From contig KB722766.1 in assembly GCA_000349905.1 (NCBI GenBank), forward strand, positions 111,100-121,693: DNA of 10,594 nucleotides, read 5' to 3'. Below are positions 1 to 7,612 of this stretch, one piece after another. Below the pieces are notes generated by a model. It was not told where the DNA came from. It worked only from the letters and a program-made list of their open reading frames with translations, and did no database searches. The DNA comes from Volvariella volvacea V23. Lineage: Eukaryota > Basidiomycota > Agaricomycetes > Agaricales > Pluteaceae. The position numbers and the translations under genes are program-made. Each line of letters starts with the position of its first letter. Positions within the stretch are counted from its first letter, which is position 1.

Positions 1-2548
1 TTCCCCTATCTGATATAATTTTTCGGGGTAGTCCATATCTCTGATATAGGGATGTGTGTATTAGTTCCGCTGTTTCTTCAGCAGTACTATCCTTTTGGCA
101 AGGGTTAAGAATTATTCCTTTCGTGTTCCCATGATTTATGATTATGAGGAGGGCATTGAAGCCTCGTGATTCAGGTAGGTTGGTGATGAAATCCATGGTG
201 ATGGTAGCGAATGGTTGGTCAGTTGATAGTGGTTGGATCGGGATCATGGGTGGTTTTGTCGGGTGCGTATTAATCTTCATTTGTTGGCATGGTGCACATC
301 CTTCTATGTATTTCTTCACCATGGTGTACATTCCTGGCCACCAATAATATCTTCGAAGGATTACGAGGGTTTGTAGCTGTCCTGGATGTGCTATGGTGGG
401 GGTATCATGTGTGGCTTGGATGATATCTCGTCTTAGGGTTTGATGATTGGGTACGTAGCAGCGTCCCTAGTAGTAGACCAGCCCTTCTTTCGTCATCCAA
501 TCTTTCTTTCTGATGTGTTGGGGTAATGGTGATTTCCCTGTTAATCCTTTGACTACTTGTTGTATTCTGTCATCTTGAATAGGTGCCTTTCTTATCTCTT
601 CTGCAGTATTGGTATTGATTTTGCTGATGAATACAGATGGTGGTAATAATGTTGATTTTTCTGTTGATTTGGGTACGTTTAGATCAGGTCGTCTTGATAG
701 CACGTCTGCCATTACTAATGCTTTGCCAGGTTTATGCACAAGTCATATGTTGAAGTGCGAGAGTTCGATTTGCCAGCAGGCTTGTCGAGGTGTCAACTTC
801 TGTGGTTCTCTATAATAGGTAAGATTTTGATGGTCGCAATATATCATTGTGGTGTATTGATTTCTTAAGAGGTATTGTCTCCATGCTTGTAGGGCTTGTA
901 TAATGGCTAAAAGTTCCTGATCATAAATTTGGTAGTTGCTTTGTGCTGGATCTAGCGATTGTGACAAGTAGGCTACCAGGTGCCAATCTCCATTGGAATC
1001 TTGTTGTTTGAGTACTCCTCCAGTTGCTACTTTGGAGGCATCAGTTTCGACTAAGAATAGTTTATTTGTGTCAGGAGCTAGTAAAATGGGTTTGCTTAAA
1101 AATAGGCCCTTGAGGGTATCGAAGGCCTTCTGTTGTTCTATTCCCCATTGGAACGGTAGATCTTTCTTTGTTAGATTGTGAAGTGGTTTAGCTATGTCGG
1201 CATAATGTGTTATAAATCTTCTGTAGAAGTTGCAGAACCCCAGAAACACTCGTATTTCTTTTACGTTTTTTGGTTTCGGCCATTGTTGAATACCTTCGAG
1301 TTTGCGTTAGTCCATCTCTACCTTCCCTTCTTTGATGATCATTCCTAAGAATTCGATTTCTTCTTGTTTGAAGCTACATTTTTCAGGTTTGAGGAATAGA
1401 TCGTGTTCGACGAGTCTTTTGAGAACGTGTATAGTGTTTTCTTTGAGACTTTCTTTATCTTTTGCAAACAGGAGGATGTCGTCCATATATACCACAAGTA
1501 TTTCTTCATCAATCATATCCTTTAGAATGTCATTCATTATTTGTTGGAAAGTGGCAGGAGCATTGCAAAGGCCAAAGAAGAGGATGGTTGGTTTGAATAG
1601 TCCTTTGTTGGTTTTGAATGCGGTCTTCCACTCATCACCTTCCCTAATCCAGACGTTGTTATATCCCCACTGTAAATCGAGTTTTGTGAAATATTTAGCT
1701 CCTTTCAATTTATCGACTAGTTTGGATATGAGTGGTAGTGGGTAGCGATTCTTGATGGTTCCCTCATTGAGTTTCCTGTAGTCCTGGCAGGGTCTTAGCC
1801 CTCTGTCTTTCTTTCCGATGAAAAAGAAGGGAGAGGCCATAGGGGATTTGCTAGGGTGTATGTATCCTTTCCATAGATTCTCCTTGAGGAAGGTATCTAG
1901 TTCAGTCTGATATAGTGGTGGTAGTGGATATATTTTGCAATCCTTTGGTACGAAGTCAGGTTTAAGGTCTATGGAGTGATCCCATTTTCGTCTTTCTGGT
2001 AGTCTTTCGGATGCTTTTTTCTTGAATCGATCGAGAAATGGGCAACAGTATATGGGTAGTGTGCTCATCTCTCCATTCCCTATTGTGGTGGTAGCTGTCA
2101 TTGCTTGAATGAACGCGTTGGCTTTGAAGTTGATGGTTCCTTCTTTCCAATTGATTTGTGGCTTGGTTTGGCGTAACCAAGGGTATCCTAAAATGACTTC
2201 TTCTTTCCCTAAGGCCGTTTCCCATAGTCGAGTATTTCTGATGGCTGTTCCATCGATAGAGCATATCTGTGTGTTGATTCCTTTCACGATGCTTCCCGTT
2301 TTGTTTGCTGATCCATCAATGTTGTATACTTTGATCTCGTAGGTGTTTTTATTTGTTTGAATATTTCGTCAGTTGCAGAAGTGGGAATTGATGAAGTTTC
2401 CTGTTGCTCCTGAGTCAATTAATGCTTGTGCTTCAATCTCTCGCCCGTATTTATTTTTTAATAGAATGGGGATTTGTATTGCTTTTTCTGATGTGGTCGT
2501 GATTACAGGGGCTATATACTGGAATGATACTGGGATTGAGTCAGTCAT
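1..2548 (-). pseudogene. pol: pol (protease–RT–RNase H–integrase), four in-frame stops, truncated by window edge
   Basis: Pol matures the polyprotein, copies element RNA into DNA and integrates it. One frame, -1 relative to gag, is followed from ATG 2546-2548, five bases after the gag TAG, to base 2. Protease: IDSGATGNFI, with DSG at 2408-2416. RT: about 2010-1320, with [12 protein letters not shown] and the catalytic [10 protein letters not shown] (YMDD at 1478-1489). RNase H: catalytic candidates D 1040-1042 (ETDAS), E 914-916 (DQELL) and D 833-835 (YCDHQNL). Integrase: HPGQ at about 377-388, CAPC at 287-298, first catalytic Asp 191-193 (TMDFIT), second in ISDRG (Asp 8-10); the third acidic residue is off-window. 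Stops: TGA 2369-2371, TAA 1307-1309, TGA 743-745, TAG 467-469. Several positions where relatives have Arg are Trp, His or Gln, as CpG decay would give. Confidence 0.92.
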
Positions 2549-2553
2549 CCTTG

Positions 2554-3933
2554 CTAAAAATCCATCTTTTCTAATATTTGGTTGATGAACGCAGCCTTTT
2601 CCTCTTCCGTTCCTTTGTCGAGGATTGCCTTAATTCTTTGGTTCCATGGTTGCGTGTTGCGATTAGATCCTCCTTCTTGTCGGTTAAAGTTGGGTTGGGG
2701 TCTGCTTCTGCACTCGTGGGCGAAATGCCCTATCTTTCCACACTTGTAGCATTCTCCCTTTTTACGTTGTGGTCTACTTGTTTGTATGGCGTCTACATCC
2801 ATGGTGTTTGGATCATTTGGGGTGGTGTTGTTTCCAATAGGATTGGATAGATCCGATGTTATTCTTCCACTACTGAAGTATGCTCAGGCACGTTCTAATC
2901 CTGCGAAATCTTGTCTGGCCGCGTTAATTGCTTTGTCTAGTGTGGCAAGGGTATTTCTTTGTGCGAACTTGACTCCTAACATCGGCCACAGCCCTCTGGT
3001 GAATAATTCTACTTGCATAGCTGCTGGTATGTCTCCTATCCTGAGAAGAATCATACAGAATTCATTTATGTATTCCGTTAACTGCCAAGGCTTCATTCTT
3101 AATGCTTCTAATTTTCTTCGTAGATTAATGATGAAATCTTCAGGGATGAATGCTGATCTAAAGGACCTCCATAACGCATCCTTTGTTCTTAGCACTAGTT
3201 GCTGTTGTGCATTCATGTGTGACCTAATGAAGTTGTTCTTCCATGACTCTGCTGCTCCTCCTTGCATATGTGACAGGATCCATGCAATTCTTTTTCCTTC
3301 CATGTCATAGGTTTCTTCGTTGGCGGTTAGATATAGTTCGCATGCCAGGATAAAGGCCTTGGCTTGATTGAAGTCGCCTGTGAATGGTTTTGGTGGTGCT
3401 AGTCTGAGTTCTTTCGCCCCTTGCACTTGTGCCATGTTTTGGGGGGGTGGAGACCATGGGGGTAATGGTGTTCTTGACGGGGACCTTTGCGGTGATGATT
3501 CTCTGGTTTGGGCGTCTGCTATTTGATCCTGAGTTTCTGGAGTATTGGGTCTTGTTACCCTTGGAGTAGGACTTGGTTGTTGAAGTCAAAGTAAGCCTGC
3601 TTCTATCTGTTCTTGGGTTAATGTGTTGTCGTCTGGGTCTAGGTCTATTGGTGGGGCTAGTTCACAATGAGCTTTATTTCCTAATGCTATATGGTCTCTT
3701 TCTTGCGTGCGTTTTACTTGTTGAAATCTTTCTCGGGGTACTGGTTGTCTGGAAGTTACAAAATGCCACCTCCTTGAAATGGTTTCAAAGTAGATAGGTC
3801 TATTTTCTAGGTGATAGATGCCGTTTGGTTCGAATTGGTGGGCCTCTTGTGGGACAACTGTGTGGCTGCGATATGCCGGTACCTTTCTTGATGATCCTTG
3901 TTCCAGTTTGATAGATTTCACCTCAGTGGGTAT
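2554..3933 (-). pseudogene. gag: gag (capsid/nucleocapsid) of the gypsy element, two in-frame stops
   Basis: Gag forms the virus-like particle and binds element RNA in the cytoplasm. One minus-strand frame runs from about 3933 to a TAG at 2554-2556, roughly 459 codons, broken by TGA at 3586-3588 and 2884-2886 with no frameshift. The N-terminal third is charged and proline/serine-rich. The capsid-like core spans about 3435-2884 (MAQVQGAKELRLAPPKPFTG onward, with a W-containing helical region typical of Retrotrans_gag). A zinc knuckle CYKCGKIGHFAHEC (C-x2-C-x4-H-x4-C) lies at 2710-2751. No ATG opens the frame: GTG at 3919-3921 is preceded by ATA at 3931-3933 and then an in-frame TAG, so the start may have decayed from ATG to ATA. 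The ATG at 3435 has a good context but would drop the N-terminal third. Both TGAs fit CGA-to-TGA (CpG) change. Confidence 0.88.
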
Positions 3934-3944
3934 CTAATTTGGTG

Positions 3945-3954
3945 AGCTTGACCT
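3945..3954 (-). other. Primer binding site, self-priming type
   Basis: The minus strand reads AGGTCAAGCT, two bases after the LTR terminus ACA. A tRNA-primed element would normally have TGG here, complementary to the CCA end of a tRNA; none is present. Instead the ten bases pair perfectly with 4154-4163 near the predicted RNA 5' end. This matches the Tf1 arrangement. Ten bases could match by chance somewhere in the LTR, but both the primer-site position and the position 26 bases below the TATA box are the expected ones. Confidence 0.65.
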
Positions 3955-4153
3955 AATGTTACGGCGACATTACCTTAACACGTCACTAGACAATGACAGA
4001 GGTACCTTAGTACCTTTGTCGAGAGCAAGTAAGATGACAAGAGTGGTTGAGGACAACAATATGTTGAGTCAATGACAGTCAAAGGCGTTAATGAAGTAAG
4101 TTGAGATGTGATTTGCACAGTGAAGTACGAGAAGATACAAGAGAAGCAACAGG

Positions 4154-4163
4154 AGGTCAAGCT
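4154..4163 (-). other. Self-primer segment at the predicted 5' end of element RNA
   Basis: The minus strand reads AGCTTGACCT, starting 26 bases below the last base of the TATA box. It is the exact reverse complement of ten bases lying two bases past the LTR end (3945-3954). In Tf1 and related fungal Ty3/gypsy elements the mRNA 5' end folds onto the primer binding site and primes minus-strand synthesis without a tRNA. Position and complementarity fit that mechanism; the transcription start is predicted, not known. Confidence 0.65.
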
Positions 4164-4188
4164 AAAGTTCTACGCTAGAGAGAAGAGG

Positions 4189-4196
4189 TATTTATA
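4189..4196 (-). promoter_or_regulatory. TATA box of the gypsy 5' LTR
   Basis: The minus strand reads TATAAATA here, the only strong TATA match in the central part of this LTR. Initiation about 30 bases downstream of its first base would fall near 4163-4167. That is where the ten-base segment complementary to the primer site begins, so the two features support each other. Confidence 0.65.
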
Positions 4197-4417
4197 CTGT
4201 TCGTGATATTAGGTTTTGACTAAGAAAGGAAATGCGATGTTCAAGTCATATATATGCATAAGCTAAGAACACGTAAGCTATACGCGTATACACTACTGGA
4301 TGGAGGAAAGCTATTGTAGTTACCGAAATAGGTTGTAACTACTTGAAAAGGGGAGATGAGTCTGATAGTCCAAAAGCAAACACAAGCTGAATGACGATTT
4401 TACTTATCGTCGTAACA

Positions 4418-4721
4418 CATGCTAACCCAGCTTATGCATCCCCTGGTCTGTGCACTACATTCTTCGCTCAGGACTCCCACTTTGATATGTTCATTCTTAC
4501 CCCCTCACTTCTCTTCACCCAAGAGATTATATCTCTTTATTTATCTTTATTTATCTCCAAGTAGTATATATACCACACCACTCTCACCACCTATTTCCCA
4601 GCTTTAAAGATTCTCCACTTGGGAATAGGTAAGTAACTACAAGCTAGCCTCTTCTTTCCACACCTTTACTTACTATTCTTCACTTGGGAATAGAATCTGA
4701 GTATTTGCTTTCCTCCTCACA
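4418..4721 (+). mobile_element. 3' fragment of a second-family LTR, interrupted by the gypsy insertion
   Basis: This segment aligns along its length with the 3' parts of the solo LTRs at 9672-10429 and, reverse-complemented, 8635-9394. Shared landmarks are ACCCAGCTTATG, the TATATATA box at 4565-4572, the duplicated CTTGGGAATAG motif (4610-4628 and 4675-4693) and GAATCTGAGTATT near the end. It ends CTCACA at 4721. Homology begins abruptly at the gypsy LTR border, so the gypsy element inserted here and the 5' half should lie beyond the left edge of the window. Only one CpG remains (4465-4466) against many in the other two copies, making it the oldest of the three. Its right-hand target duplication would be GTTGC at 4722-4726. 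Confidence 0.9.
4565..4572 (+). promoter_or_regulatory. TATA box in the truncated second-family LTR
   Basis: TATATATA is kept at the same relative place in all three LTR copies (also 8784-8791 minus and 10273-10280 plus). About 64 bases downstream is AG|GTAAGT, a consensus 5' splice site, at 4628/4629. Activity in this mutated fragment is unlikely. Confidence 0.5.
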
Positions 4722-5045
4722 GTTGCTGGTGCTTGGGCTGCTTAGTACTTCCAGAGGCATCTGCTAAGTACAATGTCAGGGTTCAACTTCCCTCACACTG
4801 GCTAGTCTGAGTGTGCCATGGAAGGTCCTGAGCAGTTAAAGTCTGAGTGACCTATGCTAAGATCATCCCTGATCTCAAGGACCAACAATGATGATGGCTG
4901 CTAGGTGTGCTATCTTATTGATTCTTTTTTTTCTTTCTTAGTTCTTGTCCAGCTAAGGCACCAGCCTGCAGCTGATGAATGAACAAGCAGAGACCTGGGT
5001 GTCTCTATCCAGGTAACCTTTTCTGGACCCACTTTACAAGCTCTC
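4722..5045 (+). repeat. Ancient diverged direct repeat, copy 1
   Basis: From GTTGCT at 4722 this aligns with 7270-7600. Shared blocks include GCTAAGT, AATGTCAG, ACTGGCTAG, CTGAGTGT, GACCTATGCTA and CAGCTGATGA. The differences are overwhelmingly transitions, with very few transversions and few indels in the first 150 bases. A pyrimidine tract ending in TTAG near 4940, mirrored by TTTTCATAG near 7501, looks like a 3' splice site, but no gene model supports it. By comparison with copy 2, which follows an LTR-like end, this is probably the start of the internal region of an old retroelement. No CpG was seen. Confidence 0.75.
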
Positions 5046-5049
5046 ATAG

Positions 5050-5215
5050 TGGGCAGCCTAAGGGTGACTTTTCTGCTCCTGACTACCCAAGTGGATACAG
5101 GCATTAATGATGCTGTGCTTGGATAAAGGTGGCCCAATGTGAGTCAGTATAACACTACCCCTGTTGATTTATTCCAAAGTGTTGATGGTATTATGTGACC
5201 AGTAACAGGTAATCC
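5050..5215 (+). repeat. Block shared in inverted orientation with 7613-7776 (copy 1)
   Basis: The reverse complement aligns with 7613-7776: both contain CCAAGCACAGCATCATT, GGAATAAATCAA and an ACTGGTCACATAA-like stretch. The neighbouring sequence on its left (4722-5045) is in direct orientation relative to its partner, so this ~165-bp block has been inverted in one copy or acquired separately. A minus-strand frame reads PSTASLMPVSTWVVRS, against PSTASLMPISAWIVRS in the other copy; four of the seven base changes in that stretch are third-position silent changes, a weak hint of past coding. Confidence 0.75.
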
Positions 5216-5361
5216 CTAAACTTGGTTGCTGACAATTTATTTAATTTCAGGTTTTATCTCTTTTATCTTATCTTATCAGATTAGATATGTATCTTATTAG
5301 TTCTAGAATAGGTATTACTCCTTTAGGTTACTTTTCTGAAGTAGATTCACCTCTTAACCAC
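5216..5361. other. Old intermodule sequence, no gene
   Basis: AT-rich, CpG-free sequence between the inverted block and the duplicated locus. It includes short imperfect runs of TTATC and GATTAG. A short open frame across 5287-5475 runs over the LTR border at 5399, so it is not a real gene. Confidence 0.6.
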
Positions 5362-5398
5362 ACTTTGAACTGTGGGCTATGGCTGGTGTCTGGCATAT
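5362..5398 (+). repeat. Segment duplicated at 9540-9576, left of the ancient insertion
   Basis: The 37 bases match 9540-9576 at 33 positions, the four differences being transitions. Similarity stops further left, so the duplicated unit starts close to 5362, or the flanks have diverged beyond recognition. Confidence 0.75.
5394..5398. repeat. Degenerate target-site duplication CATAT, left copy
   Basis: CATAT precedes the TG end of the 5399-6100 insertion; its partner CATGT is at 6101-6105. The uninterrupted paralogue reads CATAT once, at 9572-9576. Confidence 0.6.
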
Positions 5399-6100
5399 TG
5401 TCAGGAATCATATCCTTATTTCCTATTTTATTATCCAATATCTATTATTTATTTTATTTTATTTTCTTTTTTTAAACATCAGAACTATATGACTTGATTA
5501 CTTAATTCAGATTAGATTAGATTACATCTTGATCATGTGATACATTACCTTTTGAGCTGCCTTTAGAGATCTCAGTCATTGAGGTATTCTTAGTAGTGTC
5601 ATTAGTCTTAGATCTATCATCTCAGATCATGGCTTATTTCTAACCAATGAGATCTTAGTGATACTGGACACTGGTGATGTCATCATGAGGTCATAGGTAG
5701 ATACCCTTAGAATAGTCTAAAATAGTATAAATATGTATATATAGACCTTAGTGAATATATAAATGGGCTTGGTTGACTCTGGAGGTTTTCCTCAGTTTTG
5801 ACCTTGTCTACTCTGCTAAGCTAGCTTTGTCTCAGAGACTCTGGTGCAACTGGAACTAACCAGCTACTAAGAGGTGAGTATGCATTGTTAGAATTCTTGT
5901 ATCCATCTCATCTCCCCTGCTGGCTGGTAGTGAGAGTTTATTACAACCATATCACCAGTGATACCTGGGCACTGCCATGTGGGTAATCCCTTGTAGTAGA
6001 CCCCATTGATAATATGTATGATGTATAGTTGAGTAGTTAATGTTTTTCTTTCTTTTATCTATTTATTTATCTTTGGGGCCAAGCACTCTTGTTGCTGATA
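5399..6100 (+). mobile_element. Probable ancient solo LTR, ~702 bp
   Basis: The segment begins TGTCAGG and ends CTGATA, which is one transition from the inverted end CTGACA. It is flanked by CATAT (5394-5398) and CATGT (6101-6105), a 5-bp duplication with one transition. A paralogous uninterrupted sequence at 9540-9662 joins the two flanks without it and aligns without gaps through the junction, so it behaves as an insertion. It contains TATA-like sequence at about 5724-5760 and AG|GTGAGT at 5874/5875. No CpG was seen. Its sequence is unlike the other two LTR families. TGGTAG at 5925-5930 could suggest a primer site and thus a shorter LTR, but the empty-site evidence is stronger. Confidence 0.65.
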
Positions 6101-6105
6101 CATGT
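6101..6105. repeat. Degenerate target-site duplication CATGT, right copy
   Basis: Partner of 5394-5398 with one transition, which fits the heavy transition load of the surrounding sequence. Confidence 0.6.
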
Positions 6106-6191
6106 CTGAGTCCAGAATTAAGTCTACTTGAAATATAGTAAGTTGTATACTATCTGACCTTTTAATTTTTTACTAATTAGTAAATTGCAGC
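6106..6191 (+). repeat. Segment duplicated at 9577-9662
   Basis: Bases 6116-6191 match 9587-9662 at 74 of 76 positions by eye, both differences being transitions. The short stretch just before differs more but without gaps. Together with 5362-5398 versus 9540-9576 it defines a duplicated locus split in this copy by the 702-bp insertion. Confidence 0.85.
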
Positions 6192-6300
6192 CTGTGTCAG
6201 AAATTTGAAGAATAGGTGTATTTTTATTTTTGTCATATATCACATAGCAATATAAAAGCCCACAATGATTCTGAATTTACATAAACATAACAGCTACACA

Positions 6301-6943
6301 ATGATGCCCTGCCACTTGACCACCCTCACCTATATCAACTCTCTTCTTGATACTGCTAACAACAAGGATATGATAGTGTAGATCAGAGGTGTCTGATTTG
6401 ACATAATGGTAGATTATGTCACTGAACCAAATGACAAATGTCTACTGTGGAAGAAAGTAAAGTACTTTTCCATCTACCAATTTCACAAGAGGAGCATAGA
6501 AGAAAGAAACTTCATCTGCACTTCCCTACTACTACTAACTGACCCTTCAGAATACCTTACTAACTGCTTTGAGGATGAAATAGTTTGGGTTGAGGATCCT
6601 GCAACCAACCCAACTAAATACTTCTAGATCAGTTGAACCAGCTTGCACCACCTCAAACCCATCAATTAAACTGCATCATTCCTAGTGCACAATTTACAGA
6701 TCTATCAGAATATTTTAGAAAACTTACTCTCTTGGTTATGGCTGCTGCCATGGCCACTGCCATCAGAAAGACAAGTCTATGAAAAATCCTCTGACAAGGT
6801 TATGGGAAATCTCATTTAGAAAGTACTCAAGAGATATAGAGTTTTCACAACTTTGCTTCTATCAAAATCTGATGGCAAAGTGGCAAATCAACAGACAAAA
6901 GAATAAGGGCTATCTTATATAGACAGATTAGAAACTATAAATA
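6301..6943 (+). pseudogene. Coding-like relic, unknown protein
   Basis: A plus-strand frame from 6301 to 6624 has two stops in 108 codons, below chance expectation for this base composition. It contains an uninterrupted 73-codon stretch, 6406-6627, reading MVDYVTEPNDKCLLWKKVKY at its start and ending in an acidic segment (CFEDEIVWVEDPATNPTKYF). A switch to the -1 frame at about 6624 continues with LDQLNQLAPPQTHQL and four further stops to about 6943. Composition is protein-like, but I recognise no domain or motif. Given its setting among old repeats, it could be a retroelement or transposon remnant. It may also be chance, since no homologous copy in the window supports it. Confidence 0.3.
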
Positions 6944-6984
6944 GATAAATGTATATTAGTTATATTTCTGAAACTATCTGGACA

Positions 6985-7279
6985 AGATGTATATAAGGAA
7001 GCAGTAACTCAGTCAAAGTTCCTCAGCTTTAACTTGGTCTACTTTTCTAAATTCTATCATTCTTTATCACACTCCAATGCCAACAACTTCAAGATCACAC
7101 TACAGTAAGTAATGCATTATAAAAAAAATTTTTTTTATCTCTTGAGTTATGAGATGGTGCACCCACAGACCATGGAGTACTCTTTACTGTCAGGAGGCTT
7201 ATGATGGGGTGTCTCTAGTCTATTGCCATTGTGCTGAACAATAAATATAACAAAAGGGTGGCCAGCACAGTTGCTAACA
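6985..7279 (+). mobile_element. Partial LTR-like module related to 5399-6100
   Basis: From GTATATAAGG it parallels the solo LTR at about 5755 onward. TCCTCAGCTTTAACTTGGTC matches the corresponding stretch there in most positions with transition differences. A donor-like GTAAGTAATGCATT at 7104-7117 corresponds to GTGAGTATGCATT at 5875-5887. It ends GTTGCTAACA at 7270-7279, like GTTGCTGATA at 6091-6100. Sequence left of 6985 does not obviously align, so the U3 part is missing or too diverged. It may be the 3' half of a 5' LTR whose internal region starts at 7280. Confidence 0.45.
7119..7138. repeat. Perfect AT palindrome (A8T8 core)
   Basis: AT, eight A, eight T, AT form a 20-bp perfect palindrome in the LTR-like module. 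It could form a cruciform or hairpin, or act as a rigid A-tract, but may simply be low-complexity sequence. Confidence 0.8.
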
Positions 7280-7600
7280 CCTAAGCTGCTTAATGCTCCT
7301 AAAGACATTTGCTAAGTGTAATGTCAGAATTTGACTCTCCTTATACTGGCTAGCCTGAGTGTATCATGGGGGTTCTGAGCAATTAAGATCTTGGTGACCT
7401 ATGCTAGAATCATTCCTGATCTTAAGGATTGATTGAAGCACAACAACAACAATGGCTGCTGGATGTGCCATCTTACTGACATTTTATTTTCATTTTCATA
7501 GTTTTTAACTAGCCAAGACACCAGTCTGCAGCTGATGATTGAATGAGTGAAGACTCAAACATTCCCATCCATGTAACATTCCATAGACTTACTGTTGGCA
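7270..7600 (+). repeat. Ancient diverged direct repeat, copy 2
   Basis: Counterpart of 4722-5045 in the same orientation. It starts GTTGCTAACA at 7270-7279, which resembles the GTTGCTGATA end of the solo LTR at 5399-6100, so bases after 7279 may be the internal region of the same old element. Transitions dominate the differences from copy 1. No CpG was seen, and no reading frame is convincing. Confidence 0.75.
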
Positions 7601-7612
7601 ACTAAGTTCAGA

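Larger units (their letters stand above)
1..4417 (-). mobile_element. Ty3/gypsy LTR retrotransposon, decayed, 3' end off-window
   Basis: Reading the minus strand from 4417, the order is LTR, primer site, gag with a CCHC knuckle, protease, reverse transcriptase, RNase H and integrase, which is the Ty3/gypsy order (copia elements place integrase before RT). The window ends inside the integrase core, so the integrase C-terminus and the 3' LTR are missing. The coding part carries six in-frame stops but no recognised indel, so this copy cannot encode its own proteins. It is inserted in an LTR of another family (4418-4721); the putative 5-bp target duplication on this side is CATGC at 4418-4422, and its partner lies outside the window. 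Retained CpGs suggest it is among the youngest insertions here. The family assignment is firm; the host lineage is inferred. Confidence 0.95.
3957..4417 (-). repeat. 5' LTR of the gypsy element, 461 bp
   Basis: On the minus strand the LTR begins TGTTACGACGA at 4417 and ends TCGCCGTAACA at 3957. Its ends are therefore inverted repeats (TGTTACGRCGA) bounded by TG...CA, as expected for an LTR. A TATA box lies at 4189-4196. The first bases form a hairpin, GACGAT (4406-4411) pairing with ATCGTC (4393-4398). The right boundary is supported independently, because homology to a second LTR family resumes immediately outside it. The 3' LTR is off-window, so length and boundaries rest on termini and context, not on a pairwise LTR comparison. 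Confidence 0.88.

Noticed and set aside
2551..2560. Canonical -1 slippery heptamer at the gag-pol junction
   Set aside because: There is a run of five T bases, but the gag phase gives GAT TTT TAG, which does not fit X-XXY-YYZ.
2786..3310. 174-codon plus-strand open frame
   Set aside because: It lies antisense to gag, which shows clear capsid and zinc-knuckle features on the other strand. Plus-strand frames at 138-347, 609-815, 1332-1745 and 2578-2850 are likewise shadows of gag or pol.
4910..5137. 75-codon minus-strand open frame
   Set aside because: It has no ATG and spans two repeat modules that are joined differently in the other copy. It is a product of the junction, not a gene.
5287..5475. 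62-codon open frame with a hydrophobic tail
   Set aside because: It crosses the LTR boundary at 5399 and ends in a T-rich tract; the hydrophobic tail is a product of poly-T.
5925..5936. TGGTAGTGAGAG as a decayed initiator-tRNA primer site of a copia-like element
   Set aside because: It lies inside the segment defined as a unit by the empty-site comparison, and no CA-ended LTR terminus precedes it.
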